Positions 55,703-64,000 of a stretch of 64,000 nucleotides of DNA are shown piece after piece. Made by a program: the position numbers and the translations under genes. The notes under the pieces were generated by a model. That model saw only the letters and a list, made by a program, of their open reading frames with translations. It did not search any database and was not told where the DNA came from. The first letter of the stretch is position 1, and the number at the start of each line of letters is the position of its first letter. The stretch is taken from NCBI RefSeq assembly GCF_033568475.1, contig NC_133121.1:29433374-29497373 (forward strand), read 5' to 3'. Source of the DNA: Henckelia pumila (taxonomy: Eukaryota; Streptophyta; Magnoliopsida; Lamiales; Gesneriaceae).

Positions 55703-56638
55703 ATGAGGTACTTGGAGATGGATCATCGACAGATGTTCACAAGATTTGGCCAGCAATACTTGGAGCCTTTCTATGCTGCTTGGGGGAGATTCAATGATAT
55801 GGCGAACATATTTCAATGCCATCAGTTTTCGACTTACACCCTCAGTAAAATTTTTTATGGTGGTTTGGATGAGATTACAAGAAGTTGGGTAGATTCTGGA
55901 GCTTTGGCCACTGGCAGTCAATTGTTTAGAAGAGATGAAGACAGTGCGATGCACTTGTTAAATGATATGGCAGATTTTGACTACCATTGGCATTGTGTTC
56001 CTTCATTGCAAGGTTGGAGTCACAAATATCCTCCAGATATCAACTGTAAAAATTTTACAAACCAACCATCGGAGAGTCAAGAAGAGTGTGTAGGGTGTTC
56101 TGAAGATTATGTGGCTCAGTTGGAGAATCTTTTGCGGCAACAGATAGAGACAAATCAATTCTTAAAAAGTCGTATCAAGTATTGGAGTCTTTTTGATGAA
56201 CAGATTGCGCTTCTTAGAGAACCAAATTTTGAGATCTGCCAAGGGAGTGAAGTAACTGAGCCAGCGCATGAAGAAATAATTTTTGAGGAATTTTCTTGTG
56301 AAGAAGAGCCAATAGTGGACTTGGAGGAGGAAGAAACATACAAGACTACAGATTTTACCTCGTCAATGGTTGTTCCATGTACACCGTTAGAAGATTCTTT
56401 CTTGCCATTGACTCCACCTCCAAAATATTCCATCCTCCATGAGCTTCATCCTGCAATCCGAATCTCCTTCCAAACTAATCAGTTTAGACTGAGTGTTGTT
56501 GGACCGACAAGCTTAAATTTTCAATATCACGCCAAGCTTGGGGGCGAAGGAAATCAAGACCCATACGTAGAATCGTATGATTCTTACTATGGGCGGCAGC
56601 CGCTCTTTGATGGTTTCTTCTGCATAGTCGGGCATTAG
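55703..56638 (+). CDS. gag-like protein of a pol-less Athila-type element
   Basis: Intact 311-codon frame 111 bases after the primer site. Residues about 18-105 resemble the Athila gag core: EPFYAAWGRFNDMANIFQCH, then LSKIFYGGLDEITRSWVDSG and DSAMHLLNDMADFDYHW. Next come a leucine-rich helix likely to form a coiled coil (VAQLENLLRQQIETNQFL), an acidic stretch (EEPIVDLEEEE) and a tail without recognised domains. No zinc knuckle, protease or RT follows; the stop is about 280 bp from the polypurine tract. It could supply particles in trans or simply be conserved because the element is young. Confidence 0.7.
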   Translation: MRYLEMDHRQMFTRFGQQYLEPFYAAWGRFNDMANIFQCHQFSTYTLSKIFYGGLDEITRSWVDSGALATGSQLFRRDEDSAMHLLNDMADFDYHWHCVPSLQGWSHKYPPDINCKNFTNQPSESQEECVGCSEDYVAQLENLLRQQIETNQFLKSRIKYWSLFDEQIALLREPNFEICQGSEVTEPAHEEIIFEEFSCEEEPIVDLEEEETYKTTDFTSSMVVPCTPLEDSFLPLTPPPKYSILHELHPAIRISFQTNQFRLSVVGPTSLNFQYHAKLGGEGNQDPYVESYDSYYGRQPLFDGFFCIVGH

Positions 56639-56930
56639 ACTATAAATTTAGCGCTGACTGAGAGGCAACCCAGTGTTCTTTCCCTTGTTTTTTATTTTAT
56701 TTTTTGGTTTTTGTTTTTTTAATTTTATTTTTACTTCTTTCCCATTCCTGTTTGCCGAGCCTGCCGATATACACAGTCTGCTACTGCTGTCCCAGCTGAT
56801 ATTGTCAAGAAGGAAGAGGACGAATACGCAACCAGAGGAGTGTTATTTTTGTTTTCATTGTGTGTTTGTTTTGCATTCTGTTCATTGTTCTAAAGCATTG
56901 AGGGCAATGCTTTGGATAAGTATGGGGGGG
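56639..56930 (+). other. 3' untranslated region and polypurine tract of the Athila-like element
   Basis: Contains GCGCTGACTGAGAGGCAACC near 56651 and GAGGGCAATGCTTTGGATAA near 56900, both in the style of conserved 3' motifs of Athila-group elements, ending in a purine run AAGTATGGGGGGG (to 56930). The 3' LTR should follow, but copia A3 is inserted five bases later and the rest is outside the window. Confidence 0.7.
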
Positions 56931-56935
56931 TAGAC

Positions 56936-58797
56936 TGTTGGAAAAAACTGGCGGTCAGATCAATCCCGATTGATACCCGGTGCAGCGGAAGTTTAAAATT
57001 TTTATCATGGAACAATTCCATGGTGTGGGTATCAACCATTCAACGATTAAATTATTGTGTGTGTAAAATTCAAATAACAATTAATTAAATTTTACCTTCA
57101 ATCTCGAAGCGAGATTAATGGACACCAACAGAATTAATCTGCTCTTGTTGTCTCTCCCAGGAACCGATGAACTCCTTCAATCAGGTCCACGAATAGGGTT
57201 TAAATCCCTCTGATAGATTGCACTAGAAAATCTATCAGAAGTTTTCTGCGAAGAGATTAAACGAATCTGATTCGTTATTCCTGACTGCGATTCAAAATCA
57301 CAGACCGAAATTTCTCGGGCAGAGTATGGGAGGTCGGCCGATTATTTCTTTGAGAGGCTAGGGTTTTCGATTTTTGCTTCTCAAAAATAATGAGCTGTTG
57401 TGTTTAATTTCTGTACTGAAATAACTTATTTATAATGCAGGCCACTAACACCTTAGGGCCCATTAGTCATAAGTTGAGGCCCGACAAGCAAAGCCCGCTC
57501 GTTCAGAAATTAATATAAAATTCATCGTGACTCCAATTGATAAACCGATTTTACCAATGTGCACAAAAACCATTTCTGCACATTTTAAAGTCCAAATAAA
57601 TTTTCCTGAATCCGAATTCAGTGGTTTCCTAAAATGTCCATCCCTATGTCATTTTAGGAAATCCTACTCCCTTACTCTTATTTAAGAAGTCCAACTCCTT
57701 AGTTCATTAAATTTAACTCTTTAAATTTAACTATCTCAACGGGGATTAAAACTCCATTACACTGTGTGACCCTCAATGGTTCAGGGATACAGCTAGCCGT
57801 GGGCTCACAACTCCTTGTGACTCGGAACAACACTTTCCGACTTGCCCAACGAATCATGGTAAAGCGCCTAGCAACATCGCCCCATGATTCCCTAGGTATC
57901 ACTGATAGTGCCTACAAGAACCAGTAGATTTTGGTTAGCGTACAGTACGGTCCCTTCATCCATATATCCCGATCGAATCAACAACCATTGGTATATCGAG
58001 AGTCGCTCAAGATTCGATAACTATGCAATGCATCTTGAAGATCAAATTAGTGACATCGCATGTGCTACTAAGAAACCATTTCTTAAATCACATCAAGTAC
58101 TCTGGCCAGAGATTTGTCACACTAATATCTCCTCAGATCGCATAGGATATCCACACTCGCAAGTATGTGGTGAATCCTTGACAACAATGCATTGACTCCT
58201 ATATGTGTCGTAACTGTACCCAATCTCGACACCTGATGACCCCCATAGAGTCGGTAAACGAGTCAAAGCACATCACTAGCATATAGAGTCTCCATGATGT
58301 TTCAAGTCGTAAGGACTAATGGTGTACAACCAAAACCGCGGACTTTATCCACTCGATAAGTGATAACCACTTGGAAAGTCCGGATAGGGTAGTTCGATTA
58401 TTCATCCTATGAATATCCATTTGCATGCTTCGAACATCTCCATGTTCCCTACCAATGAAACGTGGTACTCCGCATCGCAAATGCTAGTCTCAAACTCGAG
58501 CGATCCTTATCCTTATTATCGGACGGCTCAATCGACTAGGAACGGTTTTTAGAATATACAGTGACTATAAGATGTATTTCATGATAGACATCTCCATGTT
58601 CTACCACATCTTACATACACTATAGTATATTCAAGGTCTTTATCAAAACAACAATAGTATATCACAATATAACAATATGAAGTAATATAAAGTCATTGCC
58701 ATAAAAGTGTAAATAATATTAAACAAAAGATTGTTTATACAAAGAGTCATCAAAGCCCATAGCCACACAGTTGGCTCACTGGGCACCCACTCTTACA
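56936..58797 (-). repeat. 3' LTR of copia A3
   Basis: Minus strand: begins TGTAAGAGTGGG at 58797 and ends TTTTCCAACA at 56936. It differs from the A2 LTR at scattered sites. Adjacent 58798-58811 is the polypurine tract (complement of ATCTCCCACTTGCC). Confidence 0.95.
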
Positions 58798-58811
58798 ATC
58801 TCCCACTTGCC

Positions 58812-60932
58812 CTATAGCCAACTAGTCATACTACGTAGACCCATTGCTTCGCGATGTTTGTCAAACAATGGTCCTGGCAAGGGCTTAGTAAGCGGATCAG
58901 CGATATTGTCTGCAGAGGCCACTCGTTCGACAATGATGTCTCCTCTTTCCACAATCTCCCGGATTATGTGGTATTTCCTCAGTACGTGTTTGGATCTTTG
59001 ATGAGACCTTGGTTCCTTTGCTTGAGCAACGGCACCCGTGTTGTCACAGTACACCGGGACTGGACCAACAAATTCAGGAATGACGCCCAACTCTTGGACG
59101 AACTTCCTCATCCAAACGGCCTCTTTAGCAGCAGCTGATGCTGCAATGTATTCAGCCTCAGTGGTGGAATCCGCTGTGGTGTCCTGCTTGGAACTCTTCC
59201 AAGAGACAGCACCGCCATTGAGCATGAACACAAATCCAGAGGTTGACTTCGAGTCATCCACATCACTTTGGAAGCTAGAGTCGGTATAGCCTTCCAATTT
59301 GAGTTCTCGTCCTCCATAAACCATGAACATATTCTTAGTCCTTCGCAAGTACTTAAGAATGTCCTTCACGGCTTTCCAATGCATTTGACCAGGATTAGAC
59401 TGATATCTGCTCGTGACACTCAGAGCAAATGCTACATCCGGTCTGGTAGATATCATCCCATACATGATACTACCTATAGCTGACGCATATGGTACATGTG
59501 TCATATTCTCTATCTCTTCATCAGTCTTGGGACACATAGACTTGGATAGAGAAACTCCATGACACATGGGTAGATGTCCTCTTTTGGACCCATCCATTGA
59601 AAACCGTTTCAATATGGTATCGATGTAGGTTGATTGAGTGAGTCCTATCATTCTCTTAGACCTATCTCTATAGATCTGTATCCCAAGAATGTAGGATGCC
59701 TCTCCCAAATCCTTCATCGAAAATCTACCTGATAACCATATCTTTGTTGACTGCAACATCCCTACATCATTCCCAATGAGTAGGATGTCATCAACATAAA
59801 GTACTAAGAATGTCACCGCATCCTTAACTACTTTCTTGTACACGCAAGGTTCCTCCGGGTTCTTGATGAAACCAAAATCTTTAATTGTTTCATCAAATTT
59901 CTGGTTCCAACTTCTTGATGCTTGTTTTAGACCATAAATTGATCTCTGAAGCTTGCATACCTTATGCTCGCTTCCCATGGATGTGTACCCCTCAGGCTGC
60001 TTCATATAGATTTCTTCCTTAATGTCTCCATTAAGAAAAGCAGTCTTCACATCCATTTGCCATATCTCATAGTCATACCATGCAGCTATGGCAATAAGGA
60101 TTCTTATGGACTTGAACATAGCAACTGGTGAAAAGGTTTCATCATAGTCAACTCCTTGCCTTTGAGTATAACCTTTCGCCACCAATCGCGCCTTGTAGGT
60201 CAATACCTTACCATCAGGCCCAAGCTTTCTTTTGTAGATCCATTTACACCCTATTGGAACAATTCCATCGGGAGGATCTACTAAAGACCAAACTTGGTTT
60301 GTATGCATCGAATCCAATTCTGACTGCATAGCTTCAAGCCATAAATTTGAATCCGCATCAGAAATTGCTTCCTTGAAGTTTCTTGGATCACATCCAATGT
60401 CGGGTTCATCTTGATCCCCTTCAAGAAGAAGACCATATCGAACTGGAGGTCTAGAAGTCCTTTCGGATCTTCTAGGTGCAGGCGTGTCCAGCAATGGTTC
60501 CTGAGGTGTAGGATCGTTATTTTGTATTTCGGGTTCTTCTCGAACTTCTTCGAGTTCCATCATCTCACCTTTCTTATCCAATAAGAACTCCTTCTCCAAG
60601 AAGGTGGCATTCCTAGAAACAAACACCTTTGTTTCAGCAGGATAATAGAAATAATATCCGATTGAATTCTTCGGATACCCTACAAAATAACATAAGCTGG
60701 ATCGACTATCCAACTTATCTCCCACTGTCCGCTTCACGTAAGCAGGACATCCCCAAATCCTCAAGTACGAATACTTAGGAGCTTTGCCATTCCATAACTC
60801 GTATGGTGTTTTGTCCACTGCTTTAGTGTGGACGTTGTTCAACAACAATACCGCCGTTTCAAGCGCATAGCCCCAAAACGAAGGTGGAAGCTCAGTGAAG
60901 CTCATCATAGATCGAACCATGTCCAACAAAGT
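58812..60932 (-). pseudogene. copia A3 pol part after a premature stop: integrase end, RT, RNase H
   Basis: Continuous with the upstream frame on the minus strand; separated only by a TGA at 60935-60933. RT (YVDDILLIG) and RNase H (GYTDSSF, TEAEYIA, VYCDNTGAV) motifs are all intact, including the aspartate lost in A2. Apart from that one stop the whole gag-pol of about 1300 codons is open. It terminates at 58812, directly before the polypurine tract. Confidence 0.93.
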
Positions 60933-62726
60933 TCAATTACGACGCTCCGATACACCATTAAGCTGTGGTGTCATAGGAGGAGTCCACTGAGAGAGAATCC
61001 CATTCTCTTTCAGATAGTCCAAAAACTCGGTACTCAAGTATTCTCCACCTCGATCCGATCGAAGTGCTTTAATACTTTTACCTAGCTTGTTTTCTACTTC
61101 AGCCTTGAATTCTTTGAACTTTTCAAATGCTTCAGACTTATATTTCATTAAATATAAATACCCATACCTTGAATAATCATCAGTAAAGGTAATGAAGTAG
61201 GTGTGGCCATGTTGAGTCCCTACTCTAAATGGACCACAAACATCTGTATGGATCAAATCCAACAGATTCTTACTACGCTCAGGTTTCCCCTTAAAAGGAG
61301 ATTTAGTCATTTTTCCTTTTAGGCAGGATTCACAAGTAGGTAGAGAGTTGATATCAGACATATCAAACATGCCCTCTCCCACTAGCTTGTTCATCCTCCT
61401 TGAGGAAATATGACCTAGCCTAGCATGCCAAAGGTTTGCCGGGTTTTGACTATCGATTTTCCTTTTGTTTGTTGTCGCCGGTTTATCAACATAATTCACT
61501 GGAACGTCTTTTAGTTTTAAGTTGTATAGATCGTTTTCAAGTTGTCCATTTCCAATTAAACATTCATTCTTGTAAATATTGCAAATCCCATTCACAAAAT
61601 TGCAAGAATAACCATCTCTATCAAGCATAGAAATAGAAATAATGTTTTTCATTAAATCTGGCACAAATAAAACATCTCTTAACAATAATTTAAAACCGTT
61701 CTGCAAAGTCAAACAAACATCTCCAATGGCCGTAGCTTCAACTCTGGAACCATTCCCGAGCCTCAGCTGGGTCTCACCCATTCTAAGCCTGCGACTTCTT
61801 GTCATCACCTGCAAATCATTGCAAATGTGAGATCCACATCCGGTATCCAATACCCAAGAAGTTGTATTAAGTGACATGTTTATTTCAATATAGAACATAC
61901 CCTTTGCAGTTCCCAACTGCTCAAGATATTCCTTGCAGTTGCGCTTCCAATGACCCGGCTTCTTGCAGTAATGGCAAACATCCTTGGATTTTCCATTGTT
62001 TGAAGCCTTTGTCTTTTGCTTCTTCTCGGGCTCGACTTTCTTGGGTGGGGTAGAACGTTTCTTGCCCTTCATACTTGGCCCCTTCTTAGCAGAAGATGAG
62101 GAGCCCACCAAGAAAGCTGGCTTATCCTTCTTAAGTGTGGATTCATATGTAACGAGCATATTGACCATCTCTTCTAGGGTGGCCTCTATCTTGTTCATAT
62201 TAAAATTTATCACAAATCCATCAAATGAAGAAGGAAGAGACAGAAGCAATAAATCCACATTGAGTTCATGCTCCAACACCAAATCTAGGGTCGCCAACTT
62301 CTGTATGAGCCAAATCACTCGTACCCCATGATCACGGACCGAAGTCCCTTCACGCATGCGGCACGTCATCAACTCCTTAACAGTAGCGAACCTTTCAGCC
62401 CTCGACTGAGCCCCAAAAAGTTCCTTGAGTTGCGCATGAATGTCAGCAGCATTCACCGTGTCCTCAAATCGCCTCTGGAGTTCATCAAACATCGAGGCTT
62501 GCATATAGCATTTGGTCTTGATGTCATGGTCACACCATGCATCAAGTTTGGCCAATTCCTCCGGACTTATGTCAGCTGGTGCTTCCTTCGGAGGTGCTTT
62601 CTCTAACACGTAGAGCATTTTCTCCGAAGTTAAGACAATCTTCAACTTCCGGAACCATTCCGTATAGTTGGCGCCAGTCAACTTGTTTTGTTCGAGGATC
62701 GAGAATAATGGATTTTGCGAATTCAT
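60933..62726 (-). pseudogene. copia A3 gag, protease and integrase core, ending in a premature stop
   Basis: Begins MNSQNPLFSILEQNKLTGAN at 62726. It carries gag, CCHC knuckle CHYCKKPGHWKRNC, protease VLDTGCGSHIC, the integrase zinc region and core to NGVSERRN. The codon after that is TGA where A1 and A2 have CGA (Arg), a C-to-T change of the kind made by methyl-cytosine decay. The last integrase acidic residue (in VSE) is just upstream of the stop. Confidence 0.93.
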
Positions 62727-64000
62727 TGTATGAAATACTGAAAAGAAAAACAGACATATATCAATGATTGTTTAACAATTTACTAAGACATAAAATAGGC
62801 GAATTTAATTTTATGAATCTCACTCCCACTATTTTAACGATTTCACCACCCTCTAGTGAAAACGGGAAACTTTTTCCTTAGTGAGAACATGGAGTCCAAT
62901 TGACAAACTTATGGTCCCGAATAATATCAGCCAACCATAATTCTCAAAAGGTAGAGCCCAATTGCTTCCAAAGCAACCCCCATGTGTTTACCTCATGTCC
63001 AATAAGGGCCCAATAATATGACGCCGTTTAAAGTGACATGTCAAGATGACCCATCAATATTAAGTTGTGATGGACGGTCGCCATGTGGATCCCCCAATAA
63101 TATGAGCCGATCCCATGGGAGTTCCACCCAACTTACAACATTTGTCGATCCAATGTACAGCTTTCCGACGGACGGCCCCCCCAATAATATGAGCCGGACC
63201 GTATCCGCGGGTAGCATCACATACATTGACCGTTGATGGAAGGTGGGAACATTTAAACAAATTTAAATTTCCTTTATTTATCTTGATATAAATTTTAAAT
63301 CATATTTAAAATGAGGGATTTTTAATTATAAAAATATTTGTCTCATCATATTTAATTTATTGCATGCTTGCCGGATTCACGCAATAATGTCTAAACATGC
63401 ATACAATCATAATATCAAATATTATATAGGATGATCGATTCCATTTCTAATTGACCCGTGGTTGCCAATCACGGGTCTTAGTCCAATCCTAGGTGATATG
63501 CAGTATGCAATGCAATCCTATTACATGTGCTTCTAATTTACATTTCTTCAGTCTTTATTGTCTGCTGGGCCCACCGTCTTCAAATCTTGATCTCCCACTA
63601 AATCTAATGTATTTACAATAAATAACAATGACAAGTAGGGGATACATTTTTAGGGGTGGGAACGGGCTATAAACCAAGCCCACTTTTATTACATATGACA
63701 TTCATATCGGGCCATAAACCAGGCCCATTAATAAAACCAACAACAATAAAAACAAAATGTAAATTCCTAACATACACCTACAAAATTGGTCATGGCAATC
63801 GATCATCCTTATCCAATAACATTTAATTCAAAATTAATTTATTGGATAACATGCAGTGGCAATTCAAATTTAAACAAGATAAAATCATATTTTATATATA
63901 AAATCTCATTTCACATATAAAATCATATTTTATCTCTATATCAAATAAAATCATATTTTATCTATAAAATCCAATTTTACAAATAAAATCATATTTTACT
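62727..64000 (-). other. copia A3 leader (partial)
   Basis: Same organisation as the A1 and A2 leaders read backwards: acceptor-like TTTTCAG just before gag, CATATTATTGGG repeats (about 63010-63195 as CCCAATAATATG), the donor-like GTAAGT (complement near 63133), and AAATCATATTTTAT repeats at about 63885-64000. Non-coding; short frames such as 63018-63236 are artefacts. Confidence 0.8.

Larger units (their letters stand above)
56936..64000 (-). mobile_element. Ty1/copia element, copy A3, cut by the window edge
   Basis: Same family as A1 and A2, opposite strand. The 3' LTR (56936-58797, 1862 bp), polypurine tract, complete gag-pol and most of the leader are present; the primer site, GC module and 5' LTR are outside. 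TAGAC at 56931-56935 would be one copy of the target duplication. The coding region is much closer to A2 than to A1. Confidence 0.94.

Noticed and set aside
1-64000. CRISPR arrays, rRNA or bacterial operons
   Set aside because: No regularly spaced identical repeats with unique spacers and no rRNA-like sequence; introns and retroelements mark a plant nuclear genome.

Overview
The window looks like nuclear DNA from a flowering plant, most likely a eudicot. It is AT-rich and packed with plant-type LTR retrotransposons (Ty1/copia and Ty3/gypsy, including chromoviruses and an Athila-like element). It also holds CACTA and hAT-type DNA transposon remnants, an integrated plant pararetrovirus (Caulimoviridae) and three intron-bearing or plant-specific host genes. 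I cannot fix the species; an asterid such as a member of Lamiales is only a guess. Nothing bacterial is present: no operons, ribosome binding sites or CRISPR.

Layout. (1) 1-14278 is a nest. A decayed Ty3/gypsy on the + strand (gypsy-2, 12032-14278) was hit by a second gypsy on the - strand, of which only the 5' LTR, PBS and gag start are in the window (gypsy-1, 1-1284 and 10761-12031). The gypsy-1 LTR was then hit by a complete copia element (A1, 1285-10755, TSD AAACG). (2) 14279-20589 holds a CACTA terminus with a palindromic subterminal array, 2.6 kb of unrecognised AT-rich DNA, and an internally deleted copia element with no integrase, RT or RNase H. (3) 20590-24470 is AT-rich with three MITE-like elements. 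(4) 24505-30671 is the gene island: a 14-exon gene for a plastid-targeted membrane TPR protein, a SAUR gene, and a short reticulon-like gene on the - strand whose 5' exon is not visible. (5) 30738-31308 is a hAT-type MITE with an 8-bp TSD. (6) 31429-39870 is a rearranged endogenous caulimovirid flanked by TTA microsatellite DNA. (7) 39889-44557 is a decayed chromovirus on the - strand (gypsy-3). (8) From 44558 to beyond the right edge, an Athila-like element whose only gene is gag-like has been invaded by two more copies of the A1 copia family: A2 (44955-54613, TSD GCGCG, LTRs almost identical) and A3 (56936 to beyond 64000, opposite strand).

How the parts relate. Nesting and LTR divergence give an order of events. 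The gypsy-2 and gypsy-3 relics are oldest. The gypsy-1 and Athila-like insertions followed, then A1 (about 40 LTR differences by eye), and A2 is the most recent dated insertion (one LTR difference seen). A3 cannot be dated because its 5' LTR is outside the window, but its coding region is very close to that of A2. The three copia copies are each broken at one or two different places. The two parts that I think merit most attention are the pararetrovirus locus and the gag-only Athila-like element. In the virus locus, one partial copy keeps the coat-protein region and lacks everything downstream, while the other lacks exactly the coat-protein region. The locus also carries two intact accessory ORFs of unknown function and a 433-bp inverted repeat of the viral leader.
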